In this document: positions 9,169 through 19,135 of the stretch, piece by piece
Layout of the letters: each line of letters begins with the position of its first letter
Position numbering within the stretch: the first letter of the stretch is position 1
Assembly (NCBI RefSeq): GCF_000204645.1
Contig: NC_015422.1
Location: 3,241,001-3,305,000, forward strand
Reading direction: 5' to 3'
DNA: 64,000 nt
DNA from: Alicycliphilus denitrificans K601
Lineage (GTDB): Bacteria > Pseudomonadota > Gammaproteobacteria > Burkholderiales > Burkholderiaceae_C
Made by a program: the position numbers and the translations under genes
Notes under the pieces: model-generated
The model's database searches: none
The model's input: only the letters and a program-made list of their open reading frames with translations
Told to the model about the DNA's origin: nothing

Positions 9169-10689
9169 ATGAATGCGGCATTCACTTCGATAGGCATCGT
9201 CGGCACGGGCGCAATGGGCCGCGGTATCGCGCAGATAGCGGCCCAGGCCGGCAGCACGGTGTATCTTTTTGACACAAAACCCGGCGCGGTCGATGCGGCG
9301 CGGACGCATCTCCATGGGCAGTGGCAGCGCCTGGCGGACAAGGGGCGCATCGATGCGACCCAGGTGCCCGTCTTGCTGGAGCGGCTCGTGCGCGCCGCCT
9401 CGCTGCACGACCTGGCGGCCTGCGAACTGGTGGTGGAGGCCATCGCCGAGCGCCTGGACGCCAAGCGGGAGTTGCTGCTCGAACTCGAATACATCGTCGC
9501 GCCCGGGGCAGTGCTGGCCAGCAACACCTCGTCGCTGTCGATCACGGCGCTGGCGGCGCCGCTCACGCACCCGCAGCGCGTGGCGGGCTTTCACTTCTTC
9601 AACCCCGTGCCGCTCATGAAGGTGGTGGAAGTGGTGGCCGGGCTGCGCACCGAGGCCGTGGTCTGCGCGCGCCTGGCGCAGTACGCCCGCGCCATGGGCC
9701 ATACGCCCGTGATGGCGCAGGACACGCCGGGCTTCATCGTGAACCACGCGGGCCGGGGTTTCGGCACGGAGGCCCTGCGCATCGTGAGCGAGGGCGTGGC
9801 CGACTTCGCCACGGTGGACCGCATCCTGCGCGACCAGGCGGGCTTCAAGCTCGGGCCGTTCGAGCTCATGGACCTGACCGCCCTGGACGTGACGCACCCG
9901 GCGATGGAGTCCATCTACCACCAGTATTACGAAGAGCCGCGCTTTCGCCCCAGCCCGATCACTGCGCAGCGTCTGGCCGCGGGCCTGCTGGGCCGCAAGA
10001 CGGGCGAAGGCTTCTACCGCTACGTGGACGGCGCGGCCCAGGTGCCGGCCGAGCCGCCCGCGCCCCGGCCGGCAAGCCTTCCGCCGGTCTGGGTGTCCCC
10101 GCGCGCGGCGCGGCGCGCCGAGCTGTACCAGCTGCTCAAGAGCCTGGGCGCCACCATAGAGACTGGCGCCACGCCCTCGGCGGGTGCGCTGATCCTGGTG
10201 GCGCCGCTGGGCTTCGACGTGACCACGGTGGCCGTGGTCGAACGCCTGGACCCCACGCGCACTGTCGGCATCGACATGCTGATCGACGACGCGGCCACGC
10301 GCCGCCGCGTGCTGGCCACCAACCCCGCCACGCGCGAGGACATGCGCGATGCGGCGCACGCGCTGTTCGCGAGCGACGGCAAGGCCGTGAGCGTGATCCG
10401 CGACAGCGGCGGCTTCGTCACGCAGCGCGTGGTGGCCACCATCGTCAACATCGCGGCCGACATCTGCCAGCAGCGCATCTGCAGCCCGCAGGACCTGGAG
10501 ACCGCCGTGACCCTGGGCCTGGGCTACCCGCTGGGCCCGCTGGCCATGGGCGACCGCTGGGGGCCGACCAACATCCTCGAAGTGCTGTTCAACATGCAGA
10601 CCGTCTATGGCGACGCGCGCTACCGCCCCAGCCCCTGGCTGCGCCGCCGCGGCGCCATAGGCCTGAGCCTGACGCACGAAGAACCCTGA
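9169..10689 (+). CDS. 3-hydroxyacyl-CoA dehydrogenase (PaaH/FadB-C-terminal type)
   Basis: A 506-residue NAD-dependent dehydrogenase with the Rossmann motif GIVGTGAMGRG at residues 9-19, the catalytic-region signature FHFFNPVPLMKVVEVV, and a duplicated C-terminal 3HCDH domain (repeats around residues 190-290 and 400-500). This long form with a doubled C-terminal domain is typical of PaaH-like enzymes of phenylacetate and dicarboxylate degradation in Burkholderiales. It oxidises 3-hydroxyacyl-CoA to 3-oxoacyl-CoA. An enoyl-CoA hydratase gene follows after 10 bases. No other phenylacetate genes are present, so the pathway is not fixed. The ATG at 9169 is chosen over an upstream TTG at 9148. Confidence 0.88.
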   Translation: MNAAFTSIGIVGTGAMGRGIAQIAAQAGSTVYLFDTKPGAVDAARTHLHGQWQRLADKGRIDATQVPVLLERLVRAASLHDLAACELVVEAIAERLDAKRELLLELEYIVAPGAVLASNTSSLSITALAAPLTHPQRVAGFHFFNPVPLMKVVEVVAGLRTEAVVCARLAQYARAMGHTPVMAQDTPGFIVNHAGRGFGTEALRIVSEGVADFATVDRILRDQAGFKLGPFELMDLTALDVTHPAMESIYHQYYEEPRFRPSPITAQRLAAGLLGRKTGEGFYRYVDGAAQVPAEPPAPRPASLPPVWVSPRAARRAELYQLLKSLGATIETGATPSAGALILVAPLGFDVTTVAVVERLDPTRTVGIDMLIDDAATRRRVLATNPATREDMRDAAHALFASDGKAVSVIRDSGGFVTQRVVATIVNIAADICQQRICSPQDLETAVTLGLGYPLGPLAMGDRWGPTNILEVLFNMQTVYGDARYRPSPWLRRRGAIGLSLTHEEP

Positions 10690-10699
10690 CCCGACCGCC

Positions 10700-11479
10700 A
10701 TGACCGCAGAACTGCAAAGCACCAGCCACGGCCAGACCTTGGTCCTGACCCTGCGCGCGCCCCAGGCCCGCAATGCGCTGGACGGCGCCATCTGCGCCGC
10801 CGGCATCGAGGCCCTGAGCGTGGCCGAGCGCAGCGAAGAGGTGCGCTGCGTGGTCATCACCGGCGCGGACGGCGTCTTCAGCGCCGAGACCAGCCTGGAG
10901 CGCCTGCAGGCCAGGCGCCAGCAGCCGGCCCAGGCGCAGGCCCAGGGCGTGGAGCTGCTGCACCACTGGGTGGAGGCCGTGCGCACCCATCCCAAGCCTG
11001 TGATCGCCGCCGTGGAGGGCATGGCCGAGGGAGCCGGCTTCTCGCTGGCGCTGGCCTGCGACCTTGTCGTGGCGGCACGCAACGCGGCGTTCGCCATGGG
11101 CGGCGCCCGGCTGGGCCTGTCCCCCGCCGGCGGCGCGAGCTGGAACCTGCCGCGGAGCCTTCCGCACCAGATGGCCAGCGAGATCCTGCTGTGCGGCGAG
11201 CACATCGCGGCGCCGCGTCTGCACGCCCTCGGCCTGGTCAACCACCTGGCCGAGCCCGGCCGCGCGCTGCACGAGGCGCTGGCCCTGGCCCAGCGCCTGA
11301 ACGCGCGCGCGCCCAACGCGCTGGCCAGCATCAAGGAACTGGTAGGCGACGCGCCGCAGCGCAGCTTCACCGAGCAGCTGGCGCACGAGCGCGACCACTT
11401 GGTGCGCAGCCTGCAGCACGCGAATGCCGGGGAAGGCATTGCCGCGGCGCTCGAAAAGCGCACCCCAAACTACAAATAA
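10700..11479 (+). CDS. Enoyl-CoA hydratase/isomerase family protein
   Basis: A 259-residue crotonase-fold protein. The two oxyanion-hole regions are visible: the first near GADGVFSAETSLERL, and the second at AVEGMAEGAGFSLALACDLVVA (about residues 101-122). The position corresponding to the second catalytic glutamate falls in GLSPAGGASWNLPR and shows no Glu, so it may act as an isomerase or on an unusual substrate rather than as a classic hydratase. It lies 10 bases after the 3-hydroxyacyl-CoA dehydrogenase and is probably co-transcribed with it. Confidence 0.85.
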   Translation: MTAELQSTSHGQTLVLTLRAPQARNALDGAICAAGIEALSVAERSEEVRCVVITGADGVFSAETSLERLQARRQQPAQAQAQGVELLHHWVEAVRTHPKPVIAAVEGMAEGAGFSLALACDLVVAARNAAFAMGGARLGLSPAGGASWNLPRSLPHQMASEILLCGEHIAAPRLHALGLVNHLAEPGRALHEALALAQRLNARAPNALASIKELVGDAPQRSFTEQLAHERDHLVRSLQHANAGEGIAAALEKRTPNYK

Positions 11480-11520
11480 CGTAGCTGCAAGCGCCCTACC
11501 CACAAGCACTGCGGCCCTAA
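11479..11520 (+). repeat. Degenerate copy of the dispersed AGCGC hairpin repeat
   Basis: GTAGCTGCAAGCGCCC, a short spacer, then CAAGCACTGCGGCCC just after the enoyl-CoA hydratase stop. It resembles the better-preserved copies at 50445-50485 and 33755-33797, but the stem has decayed. It could be a weak terminator for the upstream operon. Confidence 0.5.
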
Positions 11521-11668
11521 AACGCCCAAAACCATGCGGCGCGCCGGCAGCGCCGCATGCCCGTTGCCGCGCCGCCCGCCGTGGCGACGCATACATGACA
11601 GCCCGGCCCTGCCGCGCCATCCGCGCGCGCGACAATGGTCCGCTCCCCAGTCACGCAAACGACAGACC

Positions 11669-12388
11669 ATGGACGAACCGATTCTTACCATCGAAGAACG
11701 CGAGGCGATCAACTCCGGTCGCTGGTTTTCCTCCCTCTCCCCTTCTTTGCGCCACGACATACTGCGATGCTCCTACGTCAAACGCTACAAGGACGGCACG
11801 CTCATCGCCGCGCGCGGCGACCCTCCCGAAGACTGGATCGCCTGTGCGCGCGGCGCCGTGCGCGTGAGCTCCACCAGCCTCTCGGGCAAGCAGATCACGC
11901 TGACCTACGTGGAGCCAGGCATCTGGTTCGGCGACGTGGCGATCTTCGACGGCGACCAGCGCACGCACGACGCCTACGCGCACGGGGACACCACCATCCT
12001 GTGCGTGACGCGGACCGACTTCCGCAAGATCCTCGCGCAGCACACCGAGCTCTACGAGGCCATGCTGCGCCTGCATGCGCGGCGCATCCGCCAGCTCTTC
12101 GGGCTGGTGGAGGACCTCAACACGCTGCCGCTGCGCTCGCGCCTGGCCAAGCAGCTGCTGCACCTGGTGCGCAGCTACGGCGTGCCCAGCCTGTCCGACG
12201 GCAGCGAGATCCGCATCGGCCTACAGCTGGCGCAGGAGGAGCTGGCGCAGCTGCTGGGCGCATCGCGCCAGCGCGTGAACCAGGAACTCAAGGCCATGGA
12301 GCGCGAGGACACTATCCGCATCGAGCCCGGCGGGCTCGTGGTGCGCGACCGCGAGGCGCTCATGCGCATTGCCGAGGCCAGCCCCTGA
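11669..12388 (+). CDS. Crp/Fnr family transcriptional regulator
   Basis: A 239-residue regulator with an N-terminal cyclic-nucleotide-binding fold (about residues 25-140, including GIWFGDVAIFDG) and a C-terminal winged HTH with the recognition segment LAQLLGASRQRVNQELKAME (about residues 193-212). There are no N-terminal cysteines for an Fe-S cluster, so it is not an FNR-type oxygen sensor. The effector is unknown. It lies between fatty-acid-type genes (upstream dehydrogenase/hydratase and downstream kinase-like/ACAD pair), which suggests a role in acyl-CoA metabolism, but no target is shown. The ATG at 11669 is the first good start with family-like N-terminus. Confidence 0.85.
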   Translation: MDEPILTIEEREAINSGRWFSSLSPSLRHDILRCSYVKRYKDGTLIAARGDPPEDWIACARGAVRVSSTSLSGKQITLTYVEPGIWFGDVAIFDGDQRTHDAYAHGDTTILCVTRTDFRKILAQHTELYEAMLRLHARRIRQLFGLVEDLNTLPLRSRLAKQLLHLVRSYGVPSLSDGSEIRIGLQLAQEELAQLLGASRQRVNQELKAMEREDTIRIEPGGLVVRDREALMRIAEASP

Positions 12389-12443
12389 CACGCTGAACGG
12401 CCGCCTTCCAGACCTCTTCCCTCCCGCAGGACATCTTCCCCCC

Positions 12444-13535
12444 ATGAGCAACTTCGACCACTTCATCGGCACCCGCCCCGTCTCCGGGCAGCACGCGTTC
12501 GACACCGGCGCGCTCGGCGCCTGGCTGTCACGGCACCTGGAGGACTTCGCCGGGCCGCTCACCGTGGAGATGTTCAAGGGCGGCCAGTCCAACCCCACCT
12601 ACAAGCTCATCACGCCCGCGCTCAGCTACGTGATGCGCGCCAAGCCGGGGCCGGTGGCCAAGCTGCTGCCCTCCGCCCACGCCATCGAGCGCGAGTACGC
12701 CGTGATGAGCGGCCTGGCCGGCACCGGCGTGCCCGTGCCGCGCATGTTCGCGCTGTGCGAGGACGAATCGGTCATCGGCCGCGCCTTCTACGTCATGGAG
12801 TTCATGCAGGGCCGCGTACTGTGGGACCAGTCCCTGCCCGGCCTGCAGCCGGCCGAGCGCGCCGCCATCTACGACGAGATGAACCGCGTGATCGCCGCGC
12901 TGCACACCGTCGACTTCGCCGCGCGGGGCCTGGCCGGCTACGGCAAGCCGGGCAACTACTTCGAGCGCCAGATCGGCCGCTGGAGCAAGCAGTACCTGGC
13001 CTCCGTCACCCAGCCAATCCCCGAGATGGACCGGCTCATGGAGTGGCTGCCGGCCCACATGCCCGCCAGCGCGCGCGACGACAGCCGCGTGTCCATCGTG
13101 CACGGCGACTACCGGCTCGACAACCTCATGTTCCACCCCACCGAGCCACGCGTGATCGCCGTGCTCGACTGGGAGCTGTCCACGCTCGGCCACCCGCTGG
13201 CCGACTTCGCCTACCACTGCATGAGCTGGCACATCCCCGCCTCGCTCAGCCGCGGCATCGGCGGACTGGACTTGGCCGCGCTGGGCATCCCGGCCGAGTC
13301 CGACTACATCCGCCGCTACTGCGAGCGCACCGGCATCGCCGACGTCGATGCACTGCGCGCCGACTGGAACTTCTACCTGGCCTACAACATGTTCCGCATC
13401 GCCGCCATCCTGCAGGGCATCGCCAAGCGCGTGGAGGCCGGCACCGCCGCCAGCGCCCAGGCCAAGGCCGCAGGCGCCACGGCGCGGCCCATGGCGCAGC
13501 TGGCCTGGTCGTTCGCGCAGCGCTCCCATTCCTGA
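12444..13535 (+). CDS. Phosphotransferase family protein (APH fold, ACAD-linked)
   Basis: A 363-residue aminoglycoside-phosphotransferase/choline-kinase-fold protein. The catalytic loop HGDYRLDNLMFHP is near residues 220-232, and the metal-binding DWELSTLGHPLADFAY follows. This subfamily is commonly encoded beside acyl-CoA dehydrogenases, and the two are fused in eukaryotic ACAD10/ACAD11, where the kinase domain phosphorylates 4-hydroxyacyl-CoAs. Here the dehydrogenase gene starts 15 bases downstream. A role in 4-hydroxy fatty acid breakdown is therefore a reasonable inference. It is not an antibiotic resistance gene by context. Confidence 0.88.
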   Translation: MSNFDHFIGTRPVSGQHAFDTGALGAWLSRHLEDFAGPLTVEMFKGGQSNPTYKLITPALSYVMRAKPGPVAKLLPSAHAIEREYAVMSGLAGTGVPVPRMFALCEDESVIGRAFYVMEFMQGRVLWDQSLPGLQPAERAAIYDEMNRVIAALHTVDFAARGLAGYGKPGNYFERQIGRWSKQYLASVTQPIPEMDRLMEWLPAHMPASARDDSRVSIVHGDYRLDNLMFHPTEPRVIAVLDWELSTLGHPLADFAYHCMSWHIPASLSRGIGGLDLAALGIPAESDYIRRYCERTGIADVDALRADWNFYLAYNMFRIAAILQGIAKRVEAGTAASAQAKAAGATARPMAQLAWSFAQRSHS

Positions 13536-13550
13536 CAACGAGGCAACGGC

Positions 13551-14792
<1,242 letters not shown>

Positions 14793-14869
14793 GGGCCCGT
14801 CCACGATCCGGGGCCACGCTTCGCGACCTCCAGGGCATGGGGCTGGAAATATAGGGTTTACCCCATAAC

Positions 14870-14924
14870 AAAGAAGGTGCAACCTTTGCGATATTCGCAG
14901 GCCTCATAGGTTGCACCCTTCTTT
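14870..14924 (+). promoter_or_regulatory. Inverted repeat with PutA-type GTTGCA operator boxes
   Basis: The arm at 14870-14885 and the arm at 14908-14924 form a near-perfect inverted repeat (one extra C in the right arm) around a 22-base centre. Each arm carries the hexamer GTTGCA or its complement (TGCAAC at 14878-14883, GTTGCA at 14910-14915). GTTGCA is the known core of PutA ribbon-helix-helix operators in enteric bacteria. The repeat ends 14 bases before the putA ATG, where PutA could repress its own gene. The first arm could also pair in RNA. Confidence 0.75.
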
Positions 14925-14937
14925 ACCCACCCCACCC

Positions 14938-17900
14938 ATGACCACCACGATCGGCATCAAGGTCGATGACCTTCTGCGCGAGCGCATCCGCGGCGCCGCC
15001 CAACGCATGAACCGCACCCCCCACTGGCTGATCAAGCAGGCCGTGGTGCAATACTTGGACGCGCTGGAGCGCGGCGCCACCACCATCCGCCTCTTCGGCG
15101 CCGACGAGGGTGTACCGGAGGATGGCGCGGAAATGGTACAACCCGCCGCCCAGGAGGTGCAACCCTTCCTCGCCTTCGCCCAGTCCATCCTGCCCCAGAC
15201 CGAGTTGCGCGCCGCCATCACCGCCGCCTGGCACCGGCCCGAGACCGAATGCCTGCCGGCCCTGCTGCCGCTGGCGCGCACGCAGGACGAGGAACAGGCG
15301 GCCAAGGTGCGCGAACTCGCCACCCGCCTGGTGCAGGGCCTGCGCGATGCGCCCGTGACCAGCGGCGTGGCCGCCCTGGTGCAGGAGTTCTCGCTCTCCA
15401 GCCAGGAAGGCGTGGCGCTGATGTGCCTGGCCGAGGCGCTCCTGCGCATACCCGACAAGGCCACGCGCGACGCGCTCATCCGCGACAAGATCAGCAAGGG
15501 CGACTGGCGCGCCCACGTGGGCCGCTCGCCGTCCCTGTTCGTCAACGCGGCGGCCTGGGGCCTGGTGCTCACGGGCAAGCTGACCTCCACCAGCAGCGAA
15601 AAGAGCCTGTCGGCCGCCCTGACCCGCGTGATCGGCAAGGGCGGCGAGCCGCTGATCCGCCAAGGCGTGCACCGCGCGATGAAGCTCATGGGCGAGCAGT
15701 TCGTCACCGGCCAGCACATCGCCGAGGCGCTGGCCAACAGCCGCGCCTATGAGAAGCAGGGCTTTCGCTACAGCTACGACATGCTGGGCGAGGCCGCCGC
15801 GACGGACGCCGACGCGCAGCGCTACCTGCGCGACTACGAGCAGGCCATCCACGCGATCGGCGCGGCGTCCGCCGGGCGCGGCATCTTCGAGGGCCCGGGC
15901 ATCTCCATCAAGCTCTCGGCCCTGCACCCGCGCTATTCGCGCGCGCAGTACGAGCGCGTGATGCAGGAGCTGCTGCCGCGCGTGCTGCACCTGGCGGAGC
16001 TGGCCAAGCAGTACGACATCGGCATGAACATCGACGCCGAGGAGGCCGACCGCCTGGAGCTGTCGCTGGACCTGATGGAGGCCCTGTGCGCCGCGCCCAG
16101 CCTGAAGGGCTGGAGCGGCATCGGCTTCGTGGTGCAGGCCTACCAGAAGCGCTGCCCCTATGTCATCGAATACCTGATCGACCTGGCGCGGCGCAGCCGC
16201 CGCCGCCTGATGGTGCGCCTGGTCAAGGGTGCTTACTGGGACAGCGAGATCAAGCGCGCCCAGATCGACGGCCTGGCGGGCTACCCCGTCTACACGCGCA
16301 AGGTCTACACCGACGTGAGCTACCTGGCCTGCGCCAGGAAGCTGCTGGAAGCGCCCGACGCCGTCTACCCCCAGTTCGCCACGCACAACGCGCAGACGCT
16401 GGCCAGCATCTACCAGCTCGCGCAGAGCGTGGGCGGCAGCTACTACAGCGGGCAGTACGAGTTCCAGTGCCTGCACGGCATGGGCGAGCCGCTGTACGCG
16501 CAGGTCACCGGCCCCGCCGCCGAGGGCAAGCTGGCGCGCCCCTGCCGCATCTACGCCCCGGTGGGCAGCCACGAGACGCTGCTCGCCTACCTGGTGCGCC
16601 GCCTGCTGGAGAACGGCGCCAACACCTCGTTCGTGAACCGCATCGGCGATGCCGGCGTGCCCGTGGCCGATCTGGTGGCCGACCCGGTCGGGGAAGTGCT
16701 GGAGATCGCGCGCACCGAAGGCCGCCTGGGCGCGCCGCACCCGCGCATCCCGCTGCCGGCCGAGCTGTTCGGCGGCCCGGGCGGGCAGGCCCGCGCCAAT
16801 TCGCGCGGCCTGAACCTGGCGCACGAGCAGCAGCTGGCCTCGCTGGCTGCGGCGCTGCTGCACAGCACGCGCCAGGCCTGGCTGGCCGCGCCGCCCGACG
16901 TTCCCCTGCCCGCCGACCCGGCCGCCACGCCCGGCTGGCAGGCCCTGCCCAACCCGGCCGAGCTGGCCGACACCGTGGGCTGGGTGCACGAGGCCACCGA
17001 GGCCCAGGTGCAGGCCGCGACCGGGCGCGCCGCGCAGGCCGCGCCCATCTGGGCCGGCACGCCCCCGGCCGCGCGCGCCGATGTGCTAGCGCGCGCCGCC
17101 GACCTGCTGGAGCAGCGCAGCCAGCCGCTCATGGGCCTGATCATGCGCGAGGCCGGCAAGACCCTGCCCAACGCCATCGCCGAGATCCGCGAGGCCGTGG
17201 ACTTTCTGCGCTACTACGGCGCCCAGGTGGCGGCGCAGTTCGACAACGCCAGGGAGCGCCCGCTGGGCGTGGTCCTGGCCATCAGCCCGTGGAATTTCCC
17301 GCTCGCCATCTTCACCGGCCAGGTGGCCGCGGCCCTGGCCGCGGGCAACGCGGTGCTGGCCAAGCCAGCCGAGCAGACGCCGCTCACCGCCGCCGCCATG
17401 GTCGCCATCCTGCACGAGGCGGGCGTGCCGCAGGGCGCGCTGCAGCTCATGCCGGGCCGGGGCGAGACCGTGGGCGCGGCCCTGGTGGCGCACCCGCAGG
17501 TGGCGGGCGTGATGTTCACCGGCTCGACCGAGGTGGCGCGCCTCATCGCGCGCCAGCTGGCCCGGCGCCTGTCGCCGAGCGGCCATCCCATCCCGCTGAT
17601 CGCCGAGACCGGCGGGCAGAACGCAATGATCGTGGACTCCTCGGCCCTGGCCGAGCAGGTGGTGGCCGACGTGCTGGCCTCGGCCTTCGACTCGGCCGGC
17701 CAGCGCTGCTCGGCGCTGCGCCTGCTGTGCCTGCAGGAGGAGGTGGCCGACCGCACCCTGACCATGCTGCGCGACGCGCTGCAGGAGTGGCAGCTCGGCA
17801 ATCCCGACCGCCTGAGCACCGACGTGGGCCCGGTGATCGACGCCGATGCGCGCGCGCAGATCGAGGCGCACATCGAGCGCATGCAGGCCGCGGGCCAGAA

Positions 17901-18933
17901 GGTCACGCGCGTGGAGCGCCGGGACGGCAGCCTGAACGGCCATTTCGTCGCCCCCACGATCATCGAAATCGATAGCACGTCGCGCTTGACCCGTGAGGTT
18001 TTCGGCCCCGTCCTGCATGTAATCCGCTACGCCAGGGAGCAGCTCGACGCCCTGGTGGACGACATCAACGCCACCGGCTACGGCCTGACCTTCGGCGTGC
18101 ACAGCCGCATCGACGAGACCATCGCCCACCTGAGCGGGCGCATCGCGGCCGGCAACATCTACGTGAACCGCAACGTCATCGGCGCGGTGGTGGGCGTGCA
18201 GCCCTTCGGCGGCATGGACCTGTCGGGCACCGGCCCCAAGGCCGGCGGCCCACTGTACCTGCACCGCCTGGTGCAGGGCGAGCCCAACGCGGCCCTGCAG
18301 GCCCTGCCGCGCGCCGATGCCGGGCAACCCCAGCCAGCCCTGGAGCTGCTGGCCCGGCTGCAGCAGGCGGTGCTGCCCGGCGTCGGGCAGGACCAGGCCC
18401 GCATGGCCTGCGATGCGGCGCTGGCCGCCTCGCGCCTGGGCGCGGGCCAGCTGCTGCCCGGCCCCACGGGGGAATCCAACCGTTATCGCCTGCTGCCGCG
18501 CGGCCCAGTGTGGGCGCTGCCACGCACGCCGCTGGGCCTGGTGCATCAGGTGGCGGCCAGCCTTGCCAGCGGCAACCCCTGCCACGTAGTGCTGCCACAG
18601 GACGACGACGGCTGCGCGGCGCTGTGGCAGGCGCTGCGCGCCGCGGCCGGCGACACCGGCGCGGCCTGGCTGCACGGCGCCGACGCCGCCGCCCTCGGCG
18701 ACGGCACCGCCGCCATGTCGGCCCTGCTGTTCGAGGGCGACGGCGACGCGCTCCTGCAGGTGGGCGCCCAGGTGGCGGCGCGCGAAGGCGCCATCGTGCG
18801 CGTGGAAAGCCGCAGCAGCGACGAGCTGCAGGCCGGCCGCGGCTACGACCTGGCCGCGCTGTGCCACGAGCAGTCCATCAGCACCAACACGGCGGCGGCC
18901 GGCGGCAATGCCCAGCTAATGACCATGGCCTGA
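14938..18933 (+). CDS. putA: Trifunctional PutA: repressor/proline dehydrogenase/P5C dehydrogenase
   Basis: A 1331-residue protein, the size of trifunctional PutA. Residues 1-50 form a ribbon-helix-helix DNA-binding domain (TTTIGIKVDDLLRERIRGAA). The proline dehydrogenase barrel covers roughly 250-570 (YWDSEIKRAQ, FATHNAQT, QYEFQCLHGMGEPLY). The P5C dehydrogenase domain covers roughly 640-1120, with SPWNFPLAIFTGQ, Glu890 in ETGGQNAM and catalytic Cys924 in GQRCSALRL. A C-terminal ALDH-superfamily-like extension closes the protein. It converts proline to glutamate with intramolecular channelling. The ATG at 14938 keeps the DNA-binding domain complete. Putative operator boxes lie just upstream and possibly within the gene. 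Confidence 0.97.
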   Translation: MTTTIGIKVDDLLRERIRGAAQRMNRTPHWLIKQAVVQYLDALERGATTIRLFGADEGVPEDGAEMVQPAAQEVQPFLAFAQSILPQTELRAAITAAWHRPETECLPALLPLARTQDEEQAAKVRELATRLVQGLRDAPVTSGVAALVQEFSLSSQEGVALMCLAEALLRIPDKATRDALIRDKISKGDWRAHVGRSPSLFVNAAAWGLVLTGKLTSTSSEKSLSAALTRVIGKGGEPLIRQGVHRAMKLMGEQFVTGQHIAEALANSRAYEKQGFRYSYDMLGEAAATDADAQRYLRDYEQAIHAIGAASAGRGIFEGPGISIKLSALHPRYSRAQYERVMQELLPRVLHLAELAKQYDIGMNIDAEEADRLELSLDLMEALCAAPSLKGWSGIGFVVQAYQKRCPYVIEYLIDLARRSRRRLMVRLVKGAYWDSEIKRAQIDGLAGYPVYTRKVYTDVSYLACARKLLEAPDAVYPQFATHNAQTLASIYQLAQSVGGSYYSGQYEFQCLHGMGEPLYAQVTGPAAEGKLARPCRIYAPVGSHETLLAYLVRRLLENGANTSFVNRIGDAGVPVADLVADPVGEVLEIARTEGRLGAPHPRIPLPAELFGGPGGQARANSRGLNLAHEQQLASLAAALLHSTRQAWLAAPPDVPLPADPAATPGWQALPNPAELADTVGWVHEATEAQVQAATGRAAQAAPIWAGTPPAARADVLARAADLLEQRSQPLMGLIMREAGKTLPNAIAEIREAVDFLRYYGAQVAAQFDNARERPLGVVLAISPWNFPLAIFTGQVAAALAAGNAVLAKPAEQTPLTAAAMVAILHEAGVPQGALQLMPGRGETVGAALVAHPQVAGVMFTGSTEVARLIARQLARRLSPSGHPIPLIAETGGQNAMIVDSSALAEQVVADVLASAFDSAGQRCSALRLLCLQEEVADRTLTMLRDALQEWQLGNPDRLSTDVGPVIDADARAQIEAHIERMQAAGQKVTRVERRDGSLNGHFVAPTIIEIDSTSRLTREVFGPVLHVIRYAREQLDALVDDINATGYGLTFGVHSRIDETIAHLSGRIAAGNIYVNRNVIGAVVGVQPFGGMDLSGTGPKAGGPLYLHRLVQGEPNAALQALPRADAGQPQPALELLARLQQAVLPGVGQDQARMACDAALAASRLGAGQLLPGPTGESNRYRLLPRGPVWALPRTPLGLVHQVAASLASGNPCHVVLPQDDDGCAALWQALRAAAGDTGAAWLHGADAAALGDGTAAMSALLFEGDGDALLQVGAQVAAREGAIVRVESRSSDELQAGRGYDLAALCHEQSISTNTAAAGGNAQLMTMA

Positions 18934-19067
18934 GCCTGGACGGACGGCCACGGCTTCCCTCCACCGGGAGGAAGGCCGCGGCGCGGGCGGACGGCCCCGG
19001 CCAACGACGAGACGGAGCTGCGCCCCGGCACCCTCCTTCACGCCTCCCCGACCGGGAGGATTTCATA

Positions 19068-19118
19068 CAAAAAGAGCATCCAGCGCTTTCCTGGCAAGCG
19101 CTTCAAGCTATCAGAAAG
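19068..19118 (+). repeat. Dispersed AGCGC hairpin repeat copy upstream of putP
   Basis: AGCGCTT at 19082-19088, a short loop, then AAGCGCT at 19095-19101, followed by CAAGCTATCAGAAA, matching the AGCTATCA end of the repeat family in this window. It lies in the 202-base gap between putA and putP, about 20 bases before the putP start, so it would sit in the putP 5' leader or act as a partial terminator between the two genes. The rest of the gap shows no gene. Confidence 0.65.
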
Positions 19119-19135
19119 ATAGAGAGAGACCCCTC

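Noticed and set aside
12444..13535. Aminoglycoside phosphotransferase as an antibiotic resistance gene
   Set aside because: The APH fold is real, but the adjacent acyl-CoA dehydrogenase and subfamily motifs point to acyl-CoA metabolism.
17960..17995. ATCGATAGCACGTCGCGCTTGACC inside putA, slightly similar to the dispersed repeat
   Set aside because: The encoded residues fit the normal P5C dehydrogenase sequence (IIEIDS...REVFGPV) and the stem is missing; chance similarity.
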